In this document: positions 41,646 to 52,734 of the stretch, piece after piece | Layout: each line of letters starts with the position of its first letter | Numbering within the stretch: position 1 is the first letter of the stretch | From: Ornithodoros turicata | Lineage: Eukaryota > Arthropoda > Arachnida > Ixodida > Argasidae | Assembly: GCF_037126465.1 (NCBI RefSeq) | Contig: NC_088203.1 | Coordinates: 87,296,668 to 87,360,667 of the forward strand | Reading direction: 5' to 3' | DNA: 64,000 nucleotides | Notes under the pieces: model-generated | What the model saw: only the letters and a program-made list of their open reading frames with translations | The model's database searches: none | Told to the model about the DNA's origin: nothing | Program-made: the position numbers and the translations under genes

Positions 41646-41879
41646 AAAAAAACACACCATGCTATATGAAGGAGACCACAAAGTGTTTTTCCCAGCTGTG
41701 AGGTATCGATAATTGAGGTAATGGATGAAATATGGCAGGGAAGATGGTTCCAATGGAGGGAAAGTCTTAGGCACAAATGAATCAAACTATATTTTACTCC
41801 AGAAGAAAGGACGCTCAATCTGTTGTCCGTCGTCTCCTGAAGGAGCGTAAGGTTAACTCGATATTGTCTTTTTTTTTTT

Positions 41880-42095
41880 AGCGTGTGTGTTAGCGCCTTG
41901 ACGGGGCTGAGCCTCTGAGCGGCGTACAGGTACGGACAGATGGAGAGAGGACAGCAGGAAGGACTGGGGGACAGATGGGGGTGGGGGGTTAGTATACGTC
42001 CTGGGCCGACTTCAGGGGGAACTGCGGGTGCCGGAGTTCGTTTGGCAAGTCTGTCGGAATACCCAGGGACAGCATCAGACATCACAGCCGGTGGT
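41880..42095 (-). mobile_element. tRNA-derived SINE, tail type A, headless, minus strand
   Basis: In reverse it shows GACAGATGGAGAGAGGACAG, GTCCTGGGCCGACTTCAG and CACAGCCGGTGG. The A-rich tail corresponds to the T run at 41871-41880. The head is missing. Confidence 0.8.
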
Positions 42096-42099
42096 ATAG

Positions 42100-43610
42100 G
42101 CTCGATGTTGTGCTTTGTAGGTTTTACGGAATAGACGTTGAGGTTGGCTTTCGTAGGGGGAGGGGGGGGGGCTGCAGTGTCTCATGGGGGCATAGTTTCC
42201 AAGAACAAGACGCGTTGTACGGTTTCGCGCACCTTCTTCTAATTGATCAATGAGCAGTTTTTGCCTCGGGCGCCCAACACAGAAGCGATATATTCTTGTT
42301 TAACCTTATGTCCTCCTTCGTTATATTAGCAGCTAAATTAGCGTTAAAATCTGAATATATTATTTTCTCTCTTTAAAATACTGCTAGTACATCAAAATAA
42401 AAAGGAAAGAAAGAAAGTTTCTCGCATCAAATGGGTAGGGGCGCCACCGTCTTATCCTTTTAAATAATTGAGAGTGGAGTCCAATTGAATAATGCCAGTT
42501 GAAGAAAAGGCGCCAGCAGTGGGGGATTCGATTGGGAGCGGAGTTCCCTATTTTGGTTCTTCGTTTGTCCAGTCTTTCTTGTGGCTTGCAACTGTGTTGC
42601 TTGAATCCCGCATTATCGATCGAATTTGTTACGGGCGTAGCTTTCCTCCTTTTTTTAGAGCTTCTTTTTCTAACTGGTCTTAAACCGGACTGTCGACCCC
42701 CTTTTACCGTTCTATGTGGTACTCATCAGTGGTGATGCGATATTAGAGGCTGTGATTCCCGCATTAGTTGCGGTCAGAGGAGGTGGCCGGTTGCCAAGAC
42801 AGGGCCCGCATCGTTCGCGATTGCTTCTCGTATTTTTTCGGGAGTCTGAGGGACCAGCATGAGAGTCCTTGCGCCGCCAGCGGGTCGTCGTCCCGACATA
42901 CGCCCCCCCCCCCTTTTTTTGTTTCTTGTCATAATGATGATGATGATAATGTAACACGGAGATGTTCTTTTGAAAAAGACATTCATGTGGGCAACGTCTC
43001 ACAATAGTTAACCTGTGTGCACCCAGGACACGCTGCAATTCCCTGAGTCTGCGGATATATGCACAAGGACGGACACAAACGGACGAGAGATGCAGATGTC
43101 CTTGCGCATATTTCTCCAGACTTGAGGATACGTTACAAAAACTAGCTGTAATTTATGCGTTGAAATAACCTCGTATCAGCAACAACGTGTTGCGGACCAT
43201 ACTGTCGTAGGGTGCCCCAGTAATTGGGTGGTGGACGTAGCAGATGTTTTGAACATCATAATCGTGTCAAGGCGACTTTTTTGGCAGACTTACTCCTTCG
43301 TAGATTTTTTTTTCTTTCCTTTTTGTGCGGAGTTTCAGACAAGAAAACAGGGGGTGAAGTCTGCAAAGGTGGTGGATATGGTCATGATTCGGAAGAAAAC
43401 TCCTACTCCGAATCAATTAATCAATCAACCTCTGCTCACGGTGGTTCTTTGATGCCGTAGAGTTATATTCGTGCGAGCGTACAATCTTAAAACAAATCGA
43501 ATCACAAACTTGAGAAGAGCCCTTTCTGCAAATCAAATGCTCGTCACGGACCGTTCTTGGGCACCAGTAAAACATAATACAGTAATAATAATAATGGGGT
43601 GGAATGGAAT
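42100..43610. other. unassigned DNA
   Basis: C-run at 42903-42912 and a short GAT repeat near 42937. No genes recognised. Confidence 0.4.
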
Positions 43611-43611
43611 A

Positions 43612-43672
43612 ATGATGATAATAATAATAATAATAATAATAATACTAATACTAATTATTATTATTATTATTA
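43612..43672. repeat. (AAT)n microsatellite with its inverted partner
   Basis: (AAT)n runs to about 43643 and is followed by ATTATT-type repeats to 43672. The two halves are complementary and could fold back. Confidence 0.9.
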
Positions 43673-44037
43673 ACTGTGGGCAAGTATTGCTAAAGGGCCT
43701 TCGTCTGCTTTTGAGGCTAGGATTGTATTCCACTGTGAGTTACGTATTGATGCCACATGTAAAGTTTCGTTCAACAGAACCTTGGAAACAAACAAGAAAA
43801 AGCAATATTAGCAATTGTTCACGTCTGGTTTCGGTTTTACGGTGACGTAAGCATAAGCTGGAGCGTCTTCGCAGACGACACGAGTGTAGCGATATGAGTG
43901 CGGTTGAAGACTTCTTCAAGAAGTGATATAGCACAGTGAGCAAGTTGCACAAGACTGCACATGGGGCAGAAATTTCTGTGCGTCTTACGTTGAGCGTCCG
44001 CAGGGCGCTGGAATGTCGAGGATGACATGCCGCACAC

Positions 44038-44077
44038 ACATAGCAGACGACACCATCGACCCTGTCGTCTGCTATGT
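44038..44077. repeat. perfect 15-bp hairpin, 10-nt loop
   Basis: ACATAGCAGACGACA (44038-44052) and TGTCGTCTGCTATGT (44063-44077) are exact complements. It is not within a recognised element. Confidence 0.9.
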
Positions 44078-44359
44078 CATATCTTGTGGCCCCGTGGTTC
44101 GAAGAGCACGAAAAGACATGAAGTTGCATCCGAAAGTTATGACGATTTAAGCGTCTTCCGCTGGAGTATTCTGGGTAATGTCGCTCGTGTAAGCACACGG
44201 TATAACGACGAAAAAAAAAAAAAAAGGCTGCTGGAAAACTCTGGTGAGCGCTAGATGCAATAATATGAAACAAACGCTGTACCGTAGGTGATCCTCTCGT
44301 GACATGAACCCTCTAGATGTTTGAAAAACATGACAGATAATTGTTACGAAAGGTTTCCA

Positions 44360-44818
44360 CACTCTAAAAACAGAACCTCACCGCATAGCACGCTGTCCTC
44401 CAACCACTGCAACGAATGATAGGGTTATCGCTTCTGATTCGAAGAGAGAGAGGGCGTACGCCTTCTTGTGGCAATTTTCATATATCAAAATTGTCACAAA
44501 AAGGCGTACGCCCCCTCTCTCTTCGAATCAGAAGCGATAACCCTATCATTCTTGGCAATGGTTGGCGCACAGTGTGCTATGCGGTGAATTTCTGTTTTTA
44601 GAGGAAAACCCAGGAAAAACCCCAGACAGCACAGCCGGCACCGGGACTCGAACCCGGGTACCTCCCAGTCTCGACGTGACATGGCCAGTTCCTTTAGAAG
44701 TCGGCCCTGGACGCAAATTCCCCCAGGGCGTCAGTCGTGACGTTGCCCACCTCTGTGAGGCCGATAACGGCGAGCCCTTTCACAACCACCACCACCACCA
44801 CCATCTGTTTTTAGAGTG
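44360..44818. mobile_element. palindromic MITE (CACTCT family A) with a SINE inserted
   Basis: It starts CACTCTAAAAACAGAACCTC and ends CTGTTTTTAGAGTG. The family word CACCGCATAGCACGCTG near the left end is mirrored by GTGTGCTATGCGGTGAA. A long central hairpin pairs GCGTACGCC and GATAGGGTTATCGCTTCTGA with their complements (44419-44547). The SINE at 44604-44803 lies just inside the right end. Confidence 0.8.
44604..44803. mobile_element. SINE with 5' inversion and a 13-bp target duplication
   Basis: The left part (44604-44688) is the tRNA head and body on the minus strand: GAAAACCCAGGAAAAACCCC, GGGACTCGAACCCGGG, GACGTGACATGGCCAG. From about 44690 the tail-proximal part continues on the plus strand: AGAAGTCGGCCCTGGACGC, GTCGTGACGTTGCCCACC, GGCCGATAACGGCGAGCC, (ACC)n. 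TCTGTTTTTAGAG flanks it at 44591-44603 and 44804-44816. This is the layout left by twin priming during target-primed reverse transcription. Confidence 0.85.
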
Positions 44819-44829
44819 CAGGACAGAAA

Positions 44830-45660
44830 AAGAAGAAAACAAGAGTTGTAAACGCGTCATGTAGTCGAAAATAATACTCACTCTCGTTTACATTATCAGC
44901 CGCCTATAGAAACGGGTGTTAAATTCTTTGCAGGCAGCACGCCCACAACAAAGGAAACTAATTTTCGGTCCCCGCGGTAATGTGAAGCTGACCTTTACGC
45001 TAGTAAATACGCGCAAAGGTGGAAAGCATCGAGCTTGACGAAGACAGAGGAGGGTGTTCAACAATGCTGTCAAAGAGTTTCTTCTTTTTTTATTATTATT
45101 TTTTAAATGTCGGTTTTGTCGTACTTATCGTTTCCGTGATTATGGTTGAACAAAAATTATAGTTCGCGGTGCTTTATGTCGCGAAACAACTATGATCGTG
45201 ATCGACGACGCGGGGTCGGCAAGGGAATTAATTTTCCTCACATAATGGTCTATTAACGTCCGTTTAAAGATACGTTGCGTTCGTACGTTCTGAAAGCCGA
45301 CGCGTCTGAGCAGTTTGTGCCACGTCGTCACCAAAATTGCTGCCGTCCTTGGCGCGGATGGAACTCACAAACTCAAAATCGCTAGACGGCCATGTTATCA
45401 GCTCACCCAGCGTGACTTTTGTCTTTATTTTTATTTAACATACTGTCAGTCCTTCGTGGTGCCTAAACAGGAGGGAAAGTAACGATAGAAAAAGAAAAAG
45501 TGGAAGTATATATAATCATTTACACTACATCGCACTGTGACAAGACACTCAAAAATTCAGCAACGGTGTTACATTCAACTGCAACAGAGGATAATGTATT
45601 GGTTTCAGGAAAACAGTCAATTCGTGCTGATAAGGGCCTTACAATTTGGAAGTGACCGGG
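44830..45660. other. unassigned DNA; short LINE-like 3' end at 45160-45220
   Basis: GTGCTTTATGTCGCGAAACA near 45168 resembles GGGCTTTACGTCGCGAAACA near 21971, at the 3' edge of the LINE family, and may be an isolated 3' end. Otherwise nothing recognised. Confidence 0.3.
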
Positions 45661-45667
45661 ATGTAGT

Positions 45668-45782
45668 CCTACACACTTAAAAATGAACTTCGCCACACAG
45701 CACGCTCCTAGCCAACCATAATCCAGAGTGACATAGTCCTCTCTCTACTCCCTCTCCCCCCCCCCCCCCCCCCCCCCCCCCG
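45668..45782. mobile_element. half copy of CACTCT family A MITE ending in poly-C
   Basis: ACACTTAAAAATGAACTTCG, CCACACAGCACGCTCCTAG and CCAACCATAATC match the left arm of the 46.5-kb copy. It breaks off into a run of about 24 C (45758-45781). Confidence 0.65.
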
Positions 45783-46490
45783 TATGACGTGTCAGTGTAA
45801 CCTCCTTTCGTCGCGCTTTGGCTCTCAAATTAGAGCCGACAGAAGGAGGCGGAGCCACGGACTCATTTCCACGGTTCTGCAGCAATTTATTTCAATTCAG
45901 TTTCAGCAGTTGTCGTTGCGTTACAGGTGTTATGCTGTCGAAAGTGACTACGAGGAACCCATTTCCGCAACGAAAACGTTACGTTGACATAGAAAATTTC
46001 GGAGTTCAATTCAAGAAATTAAATTTCCCTTAAGTGAAATTAAATAAAAATGATACCAATATGCGGCAAATGTTCCTGGCAGGAAAAACAAATCCCTTTG
46101 ACCGCATGTCTCTCCGCTGACTACGTTATTTAGTACGAATTTCTATCATGATTGGTGGACCATCCTGTATATCGATGTTTTAAAGTTACGTTCTTATTTG
46201 TAACAGGCAAATAGACGGTTTTATCACGATTCATCTCCCTTTGGCACACTTTGCGCCAAGATAAAATTTCCGGTAGTGTATTACCTAGGACTTCTTGATC
46301 AGTACTATTTCTTACGCGCATCTAGATTAGGCAGTCATAGGGCATACACATAGTCATAGGGCACGTGATTTGCGATAGTAGCTGGCCATATTACGTACAT
46401 GTTGGACATTTCTGTCACTGTATAGTGTTAAATATAAGTTCGCACAGAGGCCGCTGTAGTCGTTCGAAGACGCGACTTGTCATCTGCGCC
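45783..46490. other. unassigned DNA
   Basis: Part (45960-46110) resembles 14045-14170 in wording. No gene seen. Confidence 0.35.
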
Positions 46491-46498
46491 TCTTTACG

Positions 46499-46755
46499 CA
46501 CGCTCTTAAAAGTAAACTTCACCGCATAGCACGCTGCTATAGCCAACCATCATCTCGAATGATATCCGTGTCAGCCCTGATTTGTTGAAAACGGGAGGCG
46601 TACGCGTTTTTTGTGACACTGAACAGCATAGTTCATAATTGTCACAAAAAAGGCGTACGCCTCCCGTTTTCAACAAATCAGGACAGATAACGATATCATT
46701 TGAGATTATGGTTGGCTAGGAGCGTGCTATGCGGTGAAGTTCATTTTTAAGAGTG
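46499..46755. mobile_element. palindromic MITE, CACTCT family A, best copy
   Basis: The left arm (CTCTTAAAAGTAAACTTCAC, CGCATAGCACGCTG) and the inverted right arm (CACTCTTAAAAATGAACTTC, ACCGCATAGCACGCTCC) are alignable almost to the centre. The central arms CCTGATTTGTTGAAAACGGG / CCCGTTTTCAACAAATCAGG are exact. The whole 257-bp element is a near-complete palindrome, so transcripts would form a long hairpin. No clear target duplication. Confidence 0.8.
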
Positions 46756-46774
46756 CACCGCTAAAAGAGAAGCG

Positions 46775-46985
46775 AACCATCATCCCGAATGACATATCCT
46801 TCTCTCCCCTGATTTGTTGAAAACGGGAGGCGTACGCCTTTTTGTCACGATTATGCAATTATGTTATTTTGTGCCACATAAAAGGACGATCACCCCGAGC
46901 TTTTCAGAAATCAGGAGCGATTCATTCTCTGCAAGGGTTCGCCTCATGCGTGTTATGTGGGGAAGTTCTGCTTTCAGAGCGCAGG
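46775..46985. mobile_element. CACTCT family A MITE, diverged adjacent copy
   Basis: Starting near AGCGAACCATCATCCCGAAT, it repeats the CCTGATTTGTTGAAAACGGG and GCGTACGCC words of the neighbouring copy. The right half is degraded (TGTTATGTGGGGAAGTTCTG). Confidence 0.55.
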
Positions 46986-46989
46986 AAGA

Positions 46990-48415
46990 ATAGCAAACTG
47001 TATAACCAAAACAGTAAAGGCTAACAACTGTGCTTTTATTTCTCAAAAATTATTTCTGTCAAATGTTTTCGCTGAGACGAAGCCTTAGCGACGAGATTCA
47101 CTAAAACCAGACTTGGTGGTATTTTGAGTACCGTACTAATATATCTTACATACTTTTGTTGGTATCTTAGTATCTTACTGAGTACGCTTCGTGAACGTTG
47201 AGCGTCTGCAAGTCGCGTAGTATGCGATATAAGCAGACGATCTTAGAAACAATCCCCCCCCCCCCGGCTCACGCTCGAAACCTAAGTCACTATGATATTT
47301 TTGCCTGCTGTGTTTCCTCAGCAGAGACAGCTGGAGCATGAGGCAACGCTAATTTATAAATCTCGTTTGTTTAGTACCTAATAAAGCGAATAATAAAATA
47401 ATAATAAATAAATAAACAAAGCGAATCAGAAAATTAAGGGTATAGGGAATGGTACGCTAACACGATAAGGAAGGTGGGCTAACTAGTTCTGTGAATCATC
47501 TAATCAGTCAACAATACAACACTTTTCTAGAGAGAAAATTTGCCAAATAGACTGCCGAACGGTGTGAACTATCGTGGCACTTGCTTCGTACACATTTCGA
47601 CACAGGCGACTGTCCCTTTAAATTGGAAGGCTTCAGTCTCGTGATTAGTTTAGCAAGAGCACAGGCACGACACAGCGCTATTACGCTTGCATTACCTTTC
47701 GACATCCTTTTGTCGTCCATCTGACGCGTTCATTTCAACCAAATCTCCCAGAAAGTCTTCTCCTAATGATGCAGCTGTCGCCAAACAATGGGCTTAACAG
47801 CGGAGCCTTTTGCGTATCGCATAAACAAACAATCGCCGTCTGTACGTCGCATTTAAACGGGTTGATGTATTGCAGGCAAGTCGCGCAGACCCTGCAATGA
47901 TTCTGCCATTTTGCGCGCCGCCAGGCTTAAACAGAAACGACAGCATTACGCTGGCGAGTACGACTAAAAGCACTTTTCTGCGACACGTCATTTTTCTTGT
48001 GATACCGGCCGGGCGCGAGTGCAGCAGGGGGAACGGAGACGGAGAAAAAAAAATGCGGACATGCCAACATAAACAGGACAACTTGCTGTCGGTCATTGTT
48101 CTTTCGTTTTTGGTATACTTGTTTCTTTTTGTATAATTTCCAAATTTGAAATATCAATGCATCCGTGCATCCAGACGGTAAACGAAATAAATAAAATGAA
48201 ATGAAATAAGGCAGTCATCGGAAACGTGTTGTGTTTGTCCCTTTGTACGTTCCAGGCTCGGAACAATTACTTTCCATCAAATCAAATAAAAGTGCCGGAA
48301 CTAAATCAAATAGTGGCAGTTGATGAAAACGCACCAGCGAGCGCGATTCTTTAATTAAGCGTGCGCCTTTGCGTTATGGGGCATAAGCATTGTCATTGGA
48401 ATCGAACGACTGAGG
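46990..48415. other. unassigned DNA; possible LINE 3' tail near 48180
   Basis: C run at 47256-47265. At 48185-48210 AAATAAATAAAATGAAATGA resembles the short-word 3' end of CR1-type LINEs, but no ORF2 motif precedes it. No gene seen. Confidence 0.35.
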
Positions 48416-48421
48416 AAAAGG

Positions 48422-48505
48422 CTGCTGTTACCAGGATTCGAACCTAGACCCTTCTGATTTCCGGTCAAGGATGATGCCGTTACACCACGACAACAGGACC
48501 CTCTC
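48422..48505 (-). tRNA. tRNA-like sequence (pseudogene or SINE head)
   Basis: On the minus strand: acceptor halves CTGTT/AACAG, A box TCGTGGTGTAACGGCATC, an anticodon stem-loop with loop CCGGAAA, and T arm CTAGGTTCGAATCCTGG. The cloverleaf is recognisable but stems have mismatches. It probably derives from a tRNA or a SINE head rather than being a working gene. Confidence 0.45.
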
Positions 48506-48589
48506 CAGAGTTATTTTTGAGAGCCTCAAGTATATAAGGGGGACGGACAACCAACCACGCTCTTCCACACACCATCACGCTCACACACA

Positions 48590-49110
48590 CACATAATCTT
48601 TCAAAAATAAACGCGTAAGTAACCACTGTTAAAAATATCTCTCCCAGAATATACGCTTAAAAACAAACGCACAAAGATAATTGCTGAAATATCCCCATTT
48701 AAATAAAAACGCTAAGAAATCCACGGTTAAGAATATATCGTTAAAAATAAATCGTTTCAGAATCCCCCAAATCCACCCTACAGTTGCTAGAGTCATGTGG
48801 TATGGCCCAAATCAAGGTGGACTAAACTAGCCTAAACTATCCCAAACTAAACCAAACCGAACTAACCTAACCTAACCTAAGCTAACCTGATCTAACCCGG
48901 CGCAAATTGCAATCAATCCGCCTCCGTGCTAGATGGTGAGGGGGTTTTGAAACAGTTTATTTGTAATGGTGGTTTATTAAACGGCGATCTCTAAGCGGGG
49001 ATAGTAAGCGGTTTATTTTAGGAGATATATTTTCAACCGTGTATTTTTAAGCGGTTTATTCTTGAAGGTTTTATTCTTAAGCGGTTTTTTCTTAATGGTG
49101 GATTTCGGGA
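48590..49110. repeat. degenerate AATAAACGC/GCGGTTTATT arrays in inverted orientation around a CCTAA tract
   Basis: The left half (48600-48770) has repeated AATAAACGC, TTAAAAATA and AAACGC words. The right half (48950-49100) has the complementary GCGGTTTATT, TTAAGCGG and GGTTTATT words. In between (48825-48900) lie ACTAAACC, CCTAACCTAAC and related telomere-type units. The mirror arrangement suggests a fold-back element or inverted duplication. Confidence 0.5.
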
Positions 49111-49112
49111 AC

Positions 49113-49145
49113 CCCCCAAACCCATTATCTCTCTCTCTCTCTCAC
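49113..49145 (+). repeat. AAACCCATTA-(TC)n tail
   Basis: Same fixed word plus TC microsatellite as at 12.07 and 29.93 kb. Confidence 0.6.
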
Positions 49146-50469
49146 GCTCTTCCCATTCTCTCTCTTACATCTTTCACACTCACTCACTCATTCAGGCACG
49201 ACTTCCTGTTTCCTTGCCTCAGCATCTACACTACGTTATGTGAGCTGGAACCAGGGTTGGGCAGTATTTAAATACATGCATTGTAATTAAAATACCATTT
49301 AAATTAAATATAAATACATGTATTTATAATTATATTTAAATACCAATTTTCGGGTATTTATTCTTGCAAGTGCTTTATAAATACGTACTTCTAAATACAG
49401 AATATATACTGACTCATATCTTAAAGGGTCTCTGACCAGAAGCTGGAGAGCCTTTACCGCAGTGGCTACCGATAGAATACACAAAAGCAACTTCACATAC
49501 AAAAATGCATGCCTCAACACCTCGTAGTTTTCGTAAACTCGAATTTTGAACATCGCGGTTCACGCCGACGCTGGCACACCTAGCGTCAAACCAAGAAAAC
49601 GTACGCATATATAGAAAACTCATCTGGTCATCCCACTGGGATGACGTCAATCGCCCATGCAATCAGCGCGCAGAATGCCGTCACGTGATCGAGCACTACA
49701 ACAACAACTTTCAGCAAGAACCAACATTTTTACGCCGATATACTGTTGTCACAATGTCTGGAAATAAAAAGTATGTATATACTTCGAAATCTACGACCTG
49801 TTTTATAACTGCGATAATCCAATTAGCGACTTCCGTGGAAAGAGGAGCTACGAGGCTACGAGCTACGACGACTTTCGGGATCCAGCGCGCAATTTCACTG
49901 CGTTAGCGTAGTGTGTGTATTTCCAAGTTTTCTTTATTTATATCTTTTGGAACAACGACCAATTTATCGAGGTACAGCCCTTACTTCATTTGACGTGCCT
50001 CGGTTGTGTCGTCAAAGCGAGATTTCTCGGCGGGCATTCAGTTCCGTACGATACTGCGCGTTCAACCGCAGCGGCAGGATAATACCGCGGCGGATTTTGC
50101 CAATCATATTTGAAGATAGCAGACTATGAGACGGACCCCTCAGTTTGAGTGCAAAGAACCTCCGCAGCAGTCCGCAGTGCTTTCCTTGAATCTATCTTCC
50201 AAGACTGTTGCATCTGGACGTGACGAGGTTAGTGTCTTCTGTATAATTTATACAGTGATTACTCTCCTTGTGAGAATTACGTTGTGGCATGCAGATGTTA
50301 GGAGACCATTTACGCAACAAAGAAAAATACGGATTAAAGAAAATTTAAGTTTACGCACTAAATCAAAAGATTACTGTACAATTCTGAGTGTTGTTGAATG
50401 CAGCCATGCCAATGCAGTAAGCAACATTCACAGTACGTAAAATGAAGCTGTGTATTCAGCATCTAGATG

Positions 50470-51175
50470 TAACATAATAATTGTCACAGCAGTGTGCACC
50501 AATGTAGTTCATGACTTCCTTGGACAAGATGTGGAACCAAATGTTGGAAATACAAGGCAGGGATCAGGTACAAGTTTTCTTCTATTTGTTTTCCTTATAA
50601 TATGCAGCATACTGCACATAGTAAAGAAGGGTTCTGGATTCTAAACCAACGCAGTTGAAATCCTTAATTCACCCCAAGCTGTACTATTGTTGTCTAATCT
50701 GGGGAAACACCATAGAGGGCAACTACGATAAAATTGCAGTGCACAAAAAAAGAAAGAAAGAATGCCTGGTATACGACAACCATGTCTACAGGCTGTCTAC
50801 AGGTGCAATGTGCTGGACCCTCGTTGTAAAGAGGCCCAGCAGGGGTGCCACTACAATCCATCCATCCAGCCCCTCAGCTCCTTCAAGACATGTAAAATAC
50901 AGTAGACAATGCGTTCACTTGGAAATCAGACATTTACACAAAATTGCCTTGCAAATTCAGGATCTTTTAGCGCCATCCCAAACACTTGCCATTACGGTAT
51001 GAAATCTATCACTGTACCACCTTACAAGGTTCCACTGCTACTGCAACTACAGAAATCAGCAGAAACTGTTCCTCTTCCGAACAATTTTTTTCAGCTGATT
51101 GGAAATGGCCTTCCTGTGTCCAGTTTCAAAACAGAGTTACACAAACTTGTTGAAGTGTTATTAGAGACAGTCCAC
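50470..51175 (+). mobile_element. CR1/L2-like LINE fragments
   Basis: At 50658-50765 the plus strand encodes SLIHPKLYYCCLIWGNTIEG then NYDKIAVHKKRKK. This matches the S(L)IHxxLxYCxxVWGNT...KIxxLQKRAxR segment downstream of the reverse transcriptase in CR1/L2-type LINEs. An element-end-like PLPNNFFQLI...SFKTELHKLVE lies near 51070-51160. FLGQDVEPNVGN near 50516 resembles the GDVExNPG start of some LINE ORFs (weak). Large internal deletions. Confidence 0.55.
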
Positions 51176-51975
51176 TCTGTTATGTATTTTTGTGTGTGTA
51201 TGTGTGTGTGAAAATGTGGACAGCTCGGTGCAATTGTGTATATTATTTATGTGGTTGTGATTTGCTGTATGCTCGTAGTGGTAATATCTCAGTTATCGCA
51301 TTTATATGGCTTTTTTTTAACAATGTTAGGGTGATGAATTCATGGAAGTGGAAGGAACAGGAGAGGAAGACATCTGGCAATGGTCATGACAGTTGTCCGT
51401 CAGGTACTGGACCAATTTTTTTTATAAATGTGGTATATAGCGTGAAGTTGTTACTAACCAAAAGTTTTTTGTTCCCTTTAAAGGAATCTACAGGTGGTGA
51501 GCATGCGTAAGGAATTGACATATCTCAGTACAACTTAGACCTGCCTGTTGCACATGAGATGTGTGACTCTACTTACACACATAAGCTTCTGCAGGTTCGA
51601 TGCATGTATATTTTGAAACATGAAAGACAGAGTGCTAAAAATATATCTGAGGTGAAAAATTGAGCAGTTCACTGCAGTAATTCTATAGATTTATTTTCAG
51701 CATTTTGGGAAAAATATAGTGATGGCAAGATTACCTGTGTTGTACTGCCAGACCATCCGCCGTTGGAGTTCCATGTCCCAGTTATTATATATAATAGCTG
51801 TTTGAGGTTATTACATATTTATTATGCAAGTTTTGTACCTGTGAGTTCTTGTAAATGTGCTCTGCGGTGATCATACTGGACAGAGAGCTATGCCTGTATA
51901 ATAACAGTGACTAATGTTCTCCTGCCCATAAACCTATTCCTAGGGTACATCTGCACCCTTGGAAGTCACTGGAGA

Positions 51976-52065
51976 GGCGTGTTAGCTTAGCTCAATTGGT
52001 AAGGGCCCTGGATCGGTAATGCAGAAGATGTGGATTCAAGTCCTACTACTGGCTAACCTTTCTAG
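51976..52065 (+). tRNA. Thr-tRNA-like sequence, probably a SINE head
   Basis: GTTAGCTTAGCTCAATTGGT (A box), a D arm, loop TCGGTAA (anticodon-like GGT, Thr), B box GGATTCAAGTCC and acceptor partner GGCTAAC. Acceptor stem pairing is almost complete (GTTAGCT/GGCTAAC with one G-U), but the anticodon stem has a mismatch. Its position beside LINE sequence suggests a SINE head or tRNA pseudogene. Confidence 0.5.
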
Positions 52066-52129
52066 TGACTGCCTTCTTTCATCATTCATTTCTTAGGCAC
52101 TTGATGCTTTGTATGTATTTGCCTTTTCT

Positions 52130-52730
52130 ATGTGTTCCAGTCTCAGAACATCAACTGCCATGTTCAAAAGAAGTGGAAAATGCCTCTGCAATCTGGAACC
52201 CATCCCAACATCTCTTAATCGACAAAGTAGAATTTGTACAGAACCGCACGGTTTGTTGCTCGTGATTATCATCCTTTTTCCAGCGTCTCAGCCATTAAAG
52301 CCAAACTCTTTCTTACTCCTTTGATTACCAGATGAAAGGTATCACGCCTGGCATTCTTTCATAAGTTATATTACAGTCACACTCCTCCCCACCCCACTTA
52401 CTGTCAATCCCCTCACAAGTTACTTCCAAGACTTGATGACTCGCATAAAGTACTTGCTCCACCTACACAAACAAAAAAATTCCTCTACTCTCCGCACCAG
52501 CTGATGGTGTCAAACTGGAATGACGTTCCTGCCCACATAGCATCAGAACAAAATGTATCGTCATTTATTTCCAAGTGCTATGATCGTTTTCAGATCGAAT
52601 GAATTTCTTTGTGGTGAGTGAACGAATTTTGTTTGCATAATTTTGGTATTTGTCTTTTTTGGATAAAAAACCTCCCGCATTTATGTAAATCCCTTCACAA
52701 GGGTGTTTAAGTAAACAAATGAAATGAAGA
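52130..52730 (+). pseudogene. LINE ORF2 C-terminus and 3' UTR (Jockey/CR1-like)
   Basis: The plus strand encodes SKEVENASAIWNPSQHLLID then KVEFVQNRT. After one frameshift it reads RDYHPFSSVSAIKAKLFLTP, LITR-stop-KVSRLAFFHKLYY, then QLMVSNWNDVPAHIASEQNV and SSFISKCYDRF to a stop at about 52602. This follows the order (L)EYASxIWxPxQxxLIxxIExVQxRxxRF ... LxxRRxxxRLxxFHKLYY ... WNxLPxxI at the end of many LINE ORF2 proteins. One frameshift and one stop make it inactive. The short 3' UTR ends AAACAAATGAAATGAAG. Confidence 0.8.
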
Positions 52731-52734
52731 ACTT

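Noticed and set aside
43740..44273. 177-codon minus-strand frame with some Cys residues
   Set aside because: It begins in an A/T homopolymer inside unassigned DNA, spans the perfect hairpin at 44.04 kb and shows no zinc-finger spacing.
51976..52065. Functional tRNA-Thr gene
   Set aside because: The anticodon stem has a mismatch, the B box is altered (GGATTCAAGTCC) and the sequence is embedded in retroelement fragments.
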